Origin: Trachelipus rathkii
Lineage: Eukaryota > Arthropoda > Malacostraca > Isopoda > Trachelipodidae
Direction of reading: 5' to 3'
Assembly (NCBI GenBank): GCA_015478945.1
Contig: JABUQX010022748.1
Span: 52,501 to 81,027, forward strand
Length of the DNA: 28,527 bases
Below are positions 1 to 9,439 of this stretch, one piece after another. Under the pieces are notes generated by a model. That model did no database searches. It was given only the letters and a program-made list of their open reading frames with translations, and was not told the DNA's origin. Numbering within the stretch: position 1 is the first letter of the stretch; each line of letters starts with the position of its first letter. The translations under genes were made by a program, and so were the position numbers.

Positions 1-1135
1 CTTCTAAATGCAATCCTGTTCTTCCATCCAATCAGTTCTTCTAGTCACTCGATCACACTCTTTCGACCAAAACACCAGCATTATCTTCCCTAGCAATAAA
101 ACCTCAATAATTACTTAATTCCCTTATATATTTCCTCTACCAGTGTCCCTTATCTCCCTTACCCTTTATATAAGGAGATACTATTACTGCTGCCCTCCAA
201 TCACTCGGAATATACCTCCTACACAACTTCCAAATCCAAATCAATCACCATCTCTTCCGTTCTTGATCATTTCACGAGTAATTCCATCTAGTACCTGCAG
301 ATTACCATTCGTCAACTTTCTTCCCTTTACCTAATTACCTCCTTCTTGGCTAATAACCTCTCATCCCAAAATACCTATTCCTTCTTGCACCACAAACCCA
401 CAACACATTCACTATTACCTCTTCATTAATGCCAATATTTATGCAGATTTTCGAAAGTTCCCTCCAACTCCCCTCCATCCATTTCATCAGTACAAAAGCA
501 CCATCCCTATTTTATAGCCAGGCTTTTCCTTATTCTTCATTCTTAACCTTTCGCACTTCCTTCCAAAGAGCTTCCTATCCCTTGTAAGTCCCCATCATCC
601 TCCTTCCCAGAAATCTGTTCATTTACTCTCTTCTTTTTCTCACTATTATGCACCTTTTAGTATTTCTCTTTTCCTCTTTAAAATATAATTCCAAACATCT
701 TCTTTTGAAACTTCATCATTTGCTTTTAGTACATTCAACCACGCTCATTTTACTTAAACGCTTGCAATCACCCTTATTCCACCACTCACTTTTTAACATT
801 CTTACTTCCTACTTTAGCACATCCGCTTACGTTCTTTTGACACTGCTAACAAATTGCTTCCTTCTTTGCCCCAGAGTTTTGTTCAGTTTCAACTTGTTCA
901 CATTCAACTGATTTAGCTTGCGAGTGTATTAAATTGTTACTTATTCTTTATTACTTTTGTTTCGCATAACTTCTCACTCTTAATTTTACCCACATCCTTC
1001 CGTATCACCTTCCTCTCCATCCAGGCCGCCAATCCAATTAATTTTGCACTAGGACAACAATGAATCAGAAATATCCATTGTCCTAAAACCCCTTCACTGA
1101 TTTAACATCCAACAATACTTCAACATCTCCCTCTT
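1..1135 (-). pseudogene. Decayed non-LTR retrotransposon: end of endonuclease plus first part of reverse transcriptase
   Basis: Read on the minus strand, the pyrimidine-rich plus strand becomes purine-rich, broken coding sequence. From 1135 downwards I read MIDFVLVKREMLKY, the expected C-terminal end of an AP-like endonuclease (usual form 'DFVLV..'). It is followed by a basic linker (KQFVSSVKRT, MLKSEWWN, WKEVRKVKNEE). A reverse transcriptase start follows: 'DGITREMIKNG'-like, IWKLCRRYIPSDWRAAVIV, then a KGKGDKG block, and near base 1 a decayed 'LIGEEQCGF'-like block. All blocks need frame changes or contain stops, so the copy is dead. The RT core (FADD-type active site) would lie left of base 1, outside the window. 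The TA tract at 1150 cuts the endonuclease upstream. The style matches LINEs seen in decapod crustaceans. Clade assignment is uncertain. Confidence 0.66.
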
Positions 1136-1149
1136 CACCAACACGAAAT

Positions 1150-1956
<807 letters not shown>

Positions 1957-1964
1957 AAGTATGT

Positions 1965-2455
1965 TGATGATGGTTTGGTCATTGGTAAAGGATGAATGAA
2001 CAGTCGTTGGTTAAGCAGTATGTATAGTGGCGAGTGTGTTGGGAAAACGACCGGCTGGGTATTATCCTGATATATGTATATGTGTTATGTATCTGTGTAA
2101 TCGAATGTCTGGAAGGAAGAAATGTTGAGTTTGGCAGAGGCGAGAATAAAGGTGCATGATAGGAGAAGAATTGCGGTTTTGTGATGGGGCATGGTTGTGG
2201 CCCACCTGGGCCAGGGGAGAACCCTTACATTGACGATTAACCATAGTTGAGGTCCGTAAGCGGTCCTTGAGCTCTAGGTGGATATTTTTTCTGTCCTGTG
2301 ACGAGCTCTCACTAATTAAGGTACAGAGGGGCGCGGTAAGGCTGGGCTATCTTTTCGACGTTTGTCATGTTCTCCTACTGCTTTTTCTTTTCCGATGCTG
2401 TACAGCACTTACCCCCATCTGGGGGCAAAGAAGGAAGGTGCAAGAAGAAGAAGAA
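1965..2455 (+). mobile_element. GC-richer island between TA tracts; possible 3' end of a LINE
   Basis: This 490-base island is bounded by TA repeats on both sides. In one plus-strand frame around 2110-2240 I read WKEEMLSLAEARIKVHDRRR followed by a stop and then VVAHLGQGRTLT. This resembles the basic C-terminal tail of crustacean LINE ORF2 proteins and the start of their 3' untranslated region. The rest (2245-2455) has no coding character and ends in AAGAAGAAGAAG just before the TA tract, which could be a decayed 3' tail. The open minus-strand frame at 2062-2244 has no recognisable domain and is not called. The LINE reading is a tentative recognition from memory. Confidence 0.33.
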
Positions 2456-2586
2456 GATATATATATATTTATACGGTATATTATATATATAATATTAAGT
2501 ATATATATATATATTATATATATAAATATATATATAATAATATATATATATTATATAATATTATATATATATATTATATATATCGT
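2456..2586. repeat. (TA)n microsatellite
   Basis: Alternating TA with slips. It forms the left border of the inverted-repeat element that begins at about 2582. Confidence 0.9.
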
Positions 2587-3866
2587 AAATGGGGAAAACC
2601 AGTCCTTAATTTCGATCTCACTTTTAATATTCATAATATTTTGTTTATAAAACATTTTTCAATTGGAGAAAGGTTTTTTTTTAGTAGTGATAGATTAAGG
2701 ATTAACATTAAAATATAAAAAATATGTTTCTGAAACTTACACCACGAGTCAAAAAAAATTCACCCATTTTGAAAAAAAAAAAAATTTTAAAATTGAAAAA
2801 AATTTCAATAACACTGGTGAAATAATCGTAGAATTAAGATATATCAGAATTTCGATTTTAGATGGCATATTGGGAAGTATACTTTTTTAACATTTTCCCA
2901 CACGTAAAAAGATTTAAAAAATATTAAGCTTATTTTTTAAGTTATTAAGTTTTTCCGATTTCGGGGTAAAACCAGTCGGGCGTCGGGGAAAAACGGTCAA
3001 TATAAACATAAAAATATCAATTTTTTTTATAGTTTTTTATATTGCTGCAATTTTTAAATTTTTATGTAAATGAAATTTCCAAGAAATTTTTTTTTAATGT
3101 TATCTATACCTACATTTTTCTTCTATCTAGTGTAAGGATAAAAAAAAAAGTTCATGTGAAATGTGCGTACATACTCGTAATATAAAGTGCCTATTTTGTT
3201 AAAAAGTGCAATAATTATTATTATTATTAAAAATTATAAAAATTGATTGTCATAATTTAAATTATAATATTATAAAAAAAATTTCGTAAAAAAGTTCATG
3301 TGAAATGTGCGTACATAGGCCTACTCGTAATATAAAGTTGCCTTTTTTGTTTAAAAGTTGAATATTATTATTAGAAATTATAACCAATTACATATCGTCA
3401 TAATTCTTTAATTTTTCAATAGCTTATTTAGCAAATAAAAAGAATGCAAATAAAATTTTCAAAATTTTGTAAAAATCAACATTTGCAAAATGTTAATAAA
3501 ATATAACTTAGACTTGTGTTTTTCTATCCAAATTAATTCTATAAACATTATTAACTCTATTAAACATTTAAATTATATAGTTTTGGACAGCTACAAACAC
3601 CAAATAATATTTAATGACCGGTTTTCCCCTACGCCACTGACTGGTTTTCCCCGAAATCAATTTTTTGAAAATGGAATTTTTAAAAAAAATTTTAAAATAT
3701 TTATTTCAACATTTTTATTATTTTCATTATTCTACAACATTAAGGAAACTCCAAATGTGAGAAAAAAACTTAAATATAGATGTAACTTCAAATTTCGATT
3801 TTTCATGATTCGTAAAAAAAAAAAAAAAAAACCCCCGCGATTTTTGACCGATTTTCCCCCATTTTA

Positions 3867-3870
<4 letters not shown>
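2582..3870. mobile_element. Foldback-like inverted-repeat element nested in TA repeats
   Basis: The left end reads TATCGTAAATGGGGAAAACC. The right end, reverse-complemented, reads TATCGTAAAATGGGGGAAAA. Both ends border TA tracts. A second inverted pair lies inside: CCGATTTCGGGGTAAAACC near 2957 and, in opposite orientation, a closely similar block near 3636-3655. A motif of the form GGGG(A/T)AAAA(C/T)(C/G/A)GTC occurs six times: near 2592, 2963 and 2984 forward, and near 3618, 3639 and 3847 reversed. The middle is very AT-rich and holds a 144-bp tandem duplication. No open frame with a transposase signature was seen, so it is non-autonomous. The open frame at 3490-4020 is AT-rich and runs into the TA repeat; I do not regard it as a gene. 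Superfamily unknown. Confidence 0.6.
3151..3425. repeat. 144-bp direct tandem duplication (two units)
   Basis: The block AGTTCATGTGAAATGTGCGT followed by ACATA begins at about 3149 and again at about 3293. Each copy is followed by CTCGTAATATAAAGT, a poly-T stretch, ATTATTATTA and a CATAATT block. The second copy carries a short insertion (GGCCTA). The pair lies in the core of the surrounding inverted-repeat element. Confidence 0.8.
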
Positions 3871-3922
<52 letters not shown>

Positions 3923-4135
3923 TATATAATACATATATATATATTTTTAAATATATATATATACATAAAATATATATTATATATATATATATATATATAA
4001 TATATATATTATATATATAATATTAGTATATATATATATATATTTATATATATATTATAATATATATATATATAAATAGATATATATAATTAGTTACTAT
4101 ATATATATATATACACAGTATATATATATAAAACA
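3868..4135. repeat. (TA)n microsatellite
   Basis: Alternating TA with slips, bordering the right end of the foldback-like element. It lies about 35 bases beyond the splice donor side of the RNase H2 exon. Confidence 0.93.
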
Positions 4136-4169
4136 GTCTAATACTTTGAACCAAATAAATATAACCTAC

Positions 4170-4368
4170 CTTTCATACATGCAGTTAGAAATATATGGAG
4201 GAGAAAGAATTTCAAGGCAATACCCAATGTAAGTGTCATTTTCATGAATAAGTTTCAAAATATCAATTCTTTTAGCTTCAGTAAGAACTTTTGAGTCTGA
4301 AACACCAAGGGATTTAACATCATCTTCACGATCTTTTGGGTAATAGCATCCACTATAAACCATTGGAC
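4170..4368 (-). CDS. RNASEH2A: Ribonuclease H2 subunit A, one internal exon
   Basis: RNASEH2A is the catalytic subunit of RNase H2, which cuts RNA in RNA:DNA hybrids and removes single ribonucleotides from nuclear DNA. The exon encodes about 66 residues: GPMVYSGCYYP, then SLGVSDSKVLTEAKR with the conserved DSK motif, then YIGYCLEILSPPYIS. It corresponds to roughly residues 42-110 of the vertebrate protein (there GPMVY..., ADSK..., LSP.IS). The splice sites fit. A pyrimidine-rich stretch ends in TTAG before GTCCAATGG, and AAAG is followed by donor GTAGGT. The exon begins with two bases of a Gly codon, consistent with the upstream exon ending in the DEAGRGPVLG region. It contains none of the four catalytic acids. 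There are no internal stops, so it looks functional. I found neither the preceding DEAGRG exon nor the following exon in the window. Confidence 0.88.
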
Positions 4369-4639
4369 CTAACATAGCAAGGAAAAACATATTGACAAAG
4401 TGTAGCTATATAATTAAATAAATATTCTAGAAGTATATATTTTTCATAGTAAAATTTTACAAGTATATACTTGAAATTTGACTAAAATATGAAGATAACT
4501 TTCAATTCTGGATATATGTATATGAGAATCCAATAGAAGTTCAATAAAATCAAATGTGCCTAATTTTATAATATAATTTTGCAACAGTTGGTACATTCGC
4601 CAAATATGTTGTCTCATTTATTTTGAAAATAATTATTGA

Positions 4640-4900
4640 GGGTGGCTGTTGGTGGTGAGATTACCTATAAGAGTGTATATGGATAGTAAGGCTCTGAAGA
4701 ATGCTATTAATTCAGAAACAAAAGTGTTGAGCAAGGGGTTGAGAATAGATGTGGCGTGGATTAAGTGGATGTTGGAAGGAAAAAAATTATTACAAGTGAC
4801 ATTTTTACTAAGAGTAGAGTAGATGTGCAAGGTATAAAAGAATATGTGGAAAGGAGGGGAAAGAAAGGTATAAGAATGAATGTTTTTTATGTTTCTTGAT
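4640..4900 (+). pseudogene. Ty1/copia-like RNase H C-terminal remnant
   Basis: The plus strand encodes VYMDSKALKNAINSE, SKGLRIDVAWIKWMLEG and KKLLQV in one frame. Then, after a frame change and an apparent short deletion, it reads SDIFTKSRVDVQGIKEYVER and KGIRMNVFYVS before a stop at about 4895. The layout is the C-terminal end of a copia-type polyprotein RNase H: the DS(K)AL block with its catalytic Asp, the RID block, then the family's ADxxTK signature followed by a short tail. The purine-rich AAAGGAGGGGAAAGAAAGG (4850-4868) resembles a polypurine tract but lies inside the coding tail. Integrase and reverse transcriptase are not visible upstream. It lies antisense next to the RNASEH2A exon, presumably in an intron. 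Confidence 0.62.
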
Positions 4901-5763
4901 TATTTTTGTTTTCTTTCTTTTCAGTTTGGTTGGATTGATGACCCTTCTTCTTCTACATGCCTGCTTGAATGACAGTTTTTGCTTAGTTTTTTTTAATTTG
5001 TGTTGTTTGTATTATATAAGTTTTTGCTTTTCAGTGTGCTTATAAGGTAATTGACAAGCAAGAGATATTAGTGTAAATAAGGAGTGACTTTAAGAGGGAA
5101 GAGCTTGCCCTTAAAGTTTGTGAATTTGCAGGCGAGAAAAAGATAAAATACTCTTTAGCAATAAGGTTAAATTAAGGTACAATCAGAATCTCGTAATGTA
5201 AGTACTTAATTATTTTCTTAAGAGGTAAGGGTATAAATTGCAGGTGGGTTACCAGATGTCAGGCTGTGCACAGCTAGGCTGAGTTAGCCCATTTACAATT
5301 TCTAGTTTCATTTATATTTACATTTATAATATTCATTTATTTTAATATTAATATTTGTAAGTTTATTTTACCATAATTTAACCTGTGCTAGAAGAAGGAA
5401 GAATACATTTTTGCTGGGTTCATTAGAATAAGTAGTAAGTTTAATTTTTCTGCATTTGGAAGCTAAGAGTATAGTTAGTAACTTTCTCATGTATCTTTCA
5501 ATTAATAATTCAGCCTTAAAATTAGTTTTGATATGAGTTTCAATCCTAGATATTAACAGTTTACAATATTAGTTTTTGTTAGAAGGAAAGAATTTATCGC
5601 ATATTTGGAAGGTTTCTGTACAACAAGACATTAGTACTAATGCAGATTGTTCTTTCACATCTGTATTTCTTTATATCAGTTGTTTTGGATGTTTCCTGCA
5701 ACCTTACGAGGTAAGATCGATATTTGAGCCTGTGTTTGTTTTGTGTTTTGTTACTTTTATGAA
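4901..5763. other. Non-coding stretch, no gene recognised
   Basis: AT-rich sequence follows the copia remnant and precedes the arthropod-family pseudogene. It may contain the copia long terminal repeat, but I could not find a second copy to define its limits. The open frame at 5576-5773 (65 codons) has no recognisable domain and no splice context that I trust. Confidence 0.5.
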
Positions 5764-6360
5764 TAGATTTTAAACAACTAGAGCCTAAGAAAGTATTACT
5801 ATCTCCACTTCACATAAAACTTGGCCTAATAAAAGTTTGTAAAAGCTTTGACAAGAATAGTGAATGCTTCAAGTATATGAGTAGTGTTTTTTCTGAACTT
5901 TCAGATGCCAAGCTTAAAGAAGGAGTGTATGTTGGTCCTGATATAAGGAAAAAAATGTTAGACCAACATTTTAAAAAGAAGATGAAAATTGTAGAAATGA
6001 AGCATGGGGTTGCTTTTAACGTGGTCCTCGCAAATTTTCAAGGAAACAACAAATACCCTGACTACAAGAACATAGTCAACAACATGTTAAACAAGTTCGT
6101 CAAATTGGGTTGCAAGATGAGTTTGAAAGTGCATTTTTTGAAATTGCCCTAGGACCATTTCCCCGAAAATTTTGGGCGGTAAGTGAAGAACAGAAGGTGA
6201 GAGATTTCACAGAAATCATAGAAATGAATAGAAAGGAGATTAAGGAAGATGGAATCATTCAGTATGATAGTGATACGAGCTGGATACTGAAATGTGATCG
6301 AAACTGTGTGGAGTCAGACAGTGAAAAACTGGTCCAAAAAACCTACATTACAATATATAA
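5764..6360 (+). pseudogene. Broken copy of an uncharacterised arthropod repetitive protein family
   Basis: One frame opens at about 5764 and reads LEPKKVLLSPLHIKLGLIKV, then FSELSDAKLKEGVYVGPDIR, then KLGCKMSLKVHFL. I recognise these blocks from an abundant arthropod family of unknown function (usual forms 'KKVLLPPLHIKLGLMK', 'AK.KEGIF.GPQIR', 'LGCNMSLK.HFLHSHLDFFPENLGAVSEEQGERFHQDI'). An in-frame TAG at about 6150 follows HFLKLP. The same frame continues DHFPENFG, then shifts near 6175 to AVSEEQKVRDFTEIIEMN and DSDTSWILKCDRN, the decayed 'ADYCW.LKRD' block. So it has at least one stop and one frameshift, and it is missing the family's N-terminal half. It is likely part of a mobile or retrocopied sequence. 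Family function is unknown. Confidence 0.7.
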
Positions 6361-6427
6361 GGAAAGAGTATTATAGGAACAATAGGGGATCTAAGGGCAA
6401 AATGAAGAATATAAATAATTGTATAAA

Positions 6428-8145
6428 AGGGAGGGTCCAAATTATATTTTCTCTTCGGCTGAGCCCAATTTTTTGTTGTCACCTTTCGACCTAGCCCACC
6501 ACTAATAAAAAAAAAGGATGCCAAGTAAAAAAAAAGTATTGGCGTGACGGACTGCGGCAACAAAAACCACACAACGCACATTCTAATAAAAAAGAAAAGA
6601 AAAAAAAGATGTTTTGGGAAACCCGGAGGGAGGTTCATGTCTATTTTAAAATAAAAATGCAGGGCCATGGACATTTAAACAACTTAAAATCTTTAATAAA
6701 TTCGATTTTCTTCAGCCGATTTGGACCATATAAACACCAAACTGTAGCTTTTGTGTTGACCTCTAAAAGCGTTCTGTATCCAAGTCGCACTGTAGAGTTC
6801 ATTCCAATGTTTTGTATTTTCAATTTTTGAAAATCTAGTTTTTTGACATTTGTCGAAACCTCCAACAATTTTTTTCCAAAAGACTTCAAACTTGAAAAAT
6901 ACAAAAGATTTGGTACTATTATCTAAAGTGTAGCAGGGGAATTTCGATATTTGACCCCATATCTGAGCATTGGTCGATTTTCAAACCTACTCTTTTTGGG
7001 CTCAGTAGCCCGCGTTTTTTTGAAACATTGAAAAAATTGGAAATATTTTTTTTTCATTTATCCGATCTGTATGAAATTTTCAGGAATTTGTCAGTCGGGA
7101 GCATGCACATTTCTTACTCTAGAATTTCTTGTATATGCATAGTTTGGGATTTTTTCTTGGAACAAATTTTCAAAAAAAAAAAATTTTTGAAATTTTTTAA
7201 AATTTCTTGAGTATACAAAAAAAATTATCTAAGTAATAAAGGTGTATCTCGTTTGCCCGACTATACAAGCCCTAAAATTTGATGTTGATCAGATAAGTAG
7301 AAAAAAAAAACTTTCCTGAATATTTCACTTTTTCAAAAATAATCGTACGCATGACAAGTTGAAATATAGATAATTTAGAGGACAGAGCCGATAACATTTC
7401 AAATTTTCAGGGCTGTATATAGTATTGGGTCGAGAGTTTACACCTTTTCCTTTTTATTGCTGTAGAAATAATTTTTTAATTATGGTATTTATATGTTAAT
7501 TTAATATCGCCAAAAAAAGAAATTTGTTAAAAATTTCCAAAAACATTTTTTATGAGAAACGGTTTTGTTTCAAGAAAAAAAAAATCCCCAAACTACTGTA
7601 TTTATATACAAAGAAATTCACCATCTTAAGTATGAAATGTGCATCTCTCGCCGACTACCAAAGGTCCTGAAAATTTCGATGGCGGTGATTCGAGAGTTAT
7701 TAAGAAATAAACAAGAAAAAAATATTCCAAATTTTTCAATTTCAAACCCCCAAATAGTAGGTTTTTAAAATCGACCAAATGCTCAGATATGGTGTCAAAT
7801 ATCAAAATTCCACCTAAGCTTACACTTTTTTATTTGATAATAGCTCCCAATCTCTGTATTTTCACAGCTTGAAGTTCATTTCCCGAAAATTAGTTTCTGG
7901 TATGGCAGTTTCGACAAATGTCAAAAAACACAATTTTCAAAAATTGAAAAATACCAAAACCAATGACTACAGACACAGAAAAACACAAAAATATACGATC
8001 GTTTCTGAGGTCAAAAAAAAGCTACCAGTTTAAGTTATTGGTCAAAAAATTGGCTGAAAATTTCACTCGAATTTTATGGTCCATTTTAAAGGGGGGGTGG
8101 AAAATTGGCTCAGCTGTGAAGACAAAATAGGTCCCACCCTTAAGC
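6428..8145. mobile_element. 1.7-kb imperfect palindrome (foldback element)
   Basis: The two halves are diverged reverse complements. Matching pairs run inward: 6429-6472 with 8100-8140 (GGCTGAGCC core), 6720-6960 with 7780-8040, 6955-6990 with 7755-7795 (ATCTGAGCAT and ATGCTCAGAT cores), 7080-7170 with 7575-7680 (GCACATTTC block beside a TTTTCAGGA block), and 7235-7280 with 7400-7450 (AAAGGTGTA and GCCCT.AAAATTTGA). The centre is near 7330, leaving a loop of well under 150 bases. The left arm is about 180 bases longer through an insertion near 6490-6660. The open frames inside (6348-6674, 6609-6830, 6641-6904, 7028-7210, 7565-7768) are arm sequence in several frames, without domains. No transposase, so non-autonomous; superfamily not identified. 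Confidence 0.78.
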
Positions 8146-8310
8146 GCTTGAATTGTAAACATTATTGTAATAAACTTTTAAAAATTATCAAAATACCTAT
8201 ATATACTAATAATTGTTTTAAAATGACTAAAAATCGCTTTTATTTCCATGCATCTTTGTTTGAAAAAAAAAATCTGTGGAAACGCTAAAAAAAAAACTTT
8301 CATTTTTCAG

Positions 8311-8430
8311 ATGAAGCACAATGAAGTGAAATCCAATTTACCTATTGAAAATAAAATCAATGAACCAACACCTAAAATTCACAGGCCTGTGTTAATGGCA
8401 AATACTAACCATTCAATGAAAGAATATTGA
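8311..8430 (+). CDS. Candidate terminal exon, plus strand (hypothetical)
   Basis: A good acceptor (CTTTCATTTTTCAG) ends at 8310. It is followed by 39 open codons and TGA, reading MKHNEVKSNLPIENK, then TPKIHRPVLMANTNHSMKEY. The composition (no simple repeats, mixed codons) looks more coding than its surroundings. I do not recognise the product. If real it is the last exon of a plus-strand gene whose other exons are not visible; the palindromic element ends about 165 bases upstream. An AATAA-like stretch follows at about 8440. The start of the open frame at 8248 is a chance upstream extension. Low confidence. Confidence 0.28.
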   Translation: MKHNEVKSNLPIENKINEPTPKIHRPVLMANTNHSMKEY

Positions 8431-8534
8431 TCAAATATTTAATAATGCTTAGACAAAGATTGACAAACCTTAATAGAGCAATTAAAATAATATAATTAAT
8501 TTACCATTACTTAAGCATTTAACATGGTTTACAT

Positions 8535-8535
<1 letters not shown>

Positions 8536-8565
<30 letters not shown>

Positions 8566-8571
8566 AAAATA
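8536..8571. repeat. Short (AAAAT)n pentanucleotide tract
   Basis: About six units of AAAAT lie immediately next to the splice donor of the candidate exon on the minus strand, so they would be at the start of its intron. Confidence 0.8.
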
Positions 8572-8572
8572 C

Positions 8573-8737
8573 CTCTTCAATGATAGTTCCATCTGGTCCA
8601 TTTGGACCACCAGGTACGATAGCACCACTCGGTGGAACTGAAGTACCATTTCCTGAGCCTGAAGACATAGTGGAAGAATTAAGGGAATTTTCTTCCCTAT
8701 CTCTTCTACTATTGTCTTTGTCAGAAAATGTAGTCAT
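8573..8737 (-). CDS. Candidate first coding exon, GP-rich, minus strand (hypothetical)
   Basis: An ATG opens 55 codons: MTTFSDKDNSRRDREENS, a Ser/Gly-rich part (STMSSGSGNGTS), then VPPSGAIVPGGPNGPDG and TIIEE. A donor-like GAAGAG|GTATTT ends the exon in phase 0. The repeats of Pro-Gly-Gly and Asn-Gly-Pro suggest a disordered N-terminus. It lies on the same strand as, and 4.2 kb upstream of, the RNASEH2A exon. It does not resemble the usual short N-terminus of that protein, so I do not join them. The reading on the opposite strand (8580-8777) is its shadow. The protein family is not recognised. Confidence 0.4.
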
Positions 8738-8739
8738 AA

Positions 8740-9435
8740 TACCATTTGAAAATTATTATAAGGGGTTACATAATTAAAACCATTCAAGCAAATATACTTC
8801 CATAAATTTAAAAATATATAAATAACTGCCAAAATGACAGATATTTTGACACCTGAAATATAAAGAATGTCATATTCATGAAAATGAACCTATCATACTA
8901 AAAATACAATATTATAAAAAGAGTAGGATTAGCTTTACCAGTAATCTAGTGTTATATTTTTACTATAAAATAGGCTAAAAAGATAAAAAATAGTAGGCTA
9001 TTAAGTAGTGAAGGGCACAGCTAACTAATGTGTCAGCTTGGCTAATTGATAGCCTACTAACTCAAAAATCAGATGAAAAACAAAAATGATTTGCAAGAAA
9101 GAAAAATTTGCTTGAAAACTAACATCCAACAATTAAACACAAATATCCCAATAACAAACTTTTAAAATCACCAAAACGAAAAAAAACTTTATTAAATAAA
9201 TTTAGCTGTGGTTTGATATTTTTTTTAAGGACCATTATGGAGAGGCTGAAACTTAAACTAGGTCCTCATATAAGATGCTCATATAGTCAGGTTTTCCATA
9301 AAGGTTATTATATAGCGATGCCAATTATTGAGCCAATGACCTCTGAGTATATTTCAATAATAACATAGTTATTTATAAACAAAAAGTATAAAAAAGTCAA
9401 TTAAATTAGGAATATTTAAATACATAGGTATGAAA
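8740..9435. other. Non-coding stretch with a small hairpin
   Basis: AT-rich sequence without coding features. One clear inverted repeat is present: TAGTAGGCTAT at 8991-9001 pairs with ATAGCCTACTA at 9049-9059 (11 perfect base pairs, loop of 47). This stretch also contains whatever deletion or insertion removed the second half of the neighbouring LINE's reverse transcriptase. Confidence 0.6.
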
Positions 9436-9439
9436 AATA

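Noticed and set aside
2267..2718. Two frames of 127 and 118 codons
   Set aside because: Both pass through the TA tract (Tyr-Ile repeats); the non-repeat part has no recognisable domain.
3490..4020. 176-codon frame
   Set aside because: Very AT-rich, ends in Tyr-Ile repeats from the TA tract and overlaps the inverted-repeat element; no domain.
8573..8737. Joining the GP-rich exon to the RNASEH2A exon as one gene
   Set aside because: The DEAGRG exon that must lie between them was not found, and the sequence does not resemble known RNase H2A N-termini.
8580..8777. 65-codon plus-strand frame opposite the GP-rich exon candidate
   Set aside because: The minus-strand reading has a start, low-complexity but protein-like composition and a splice donor; this frame is the mirror of its Pro/Gly codons.
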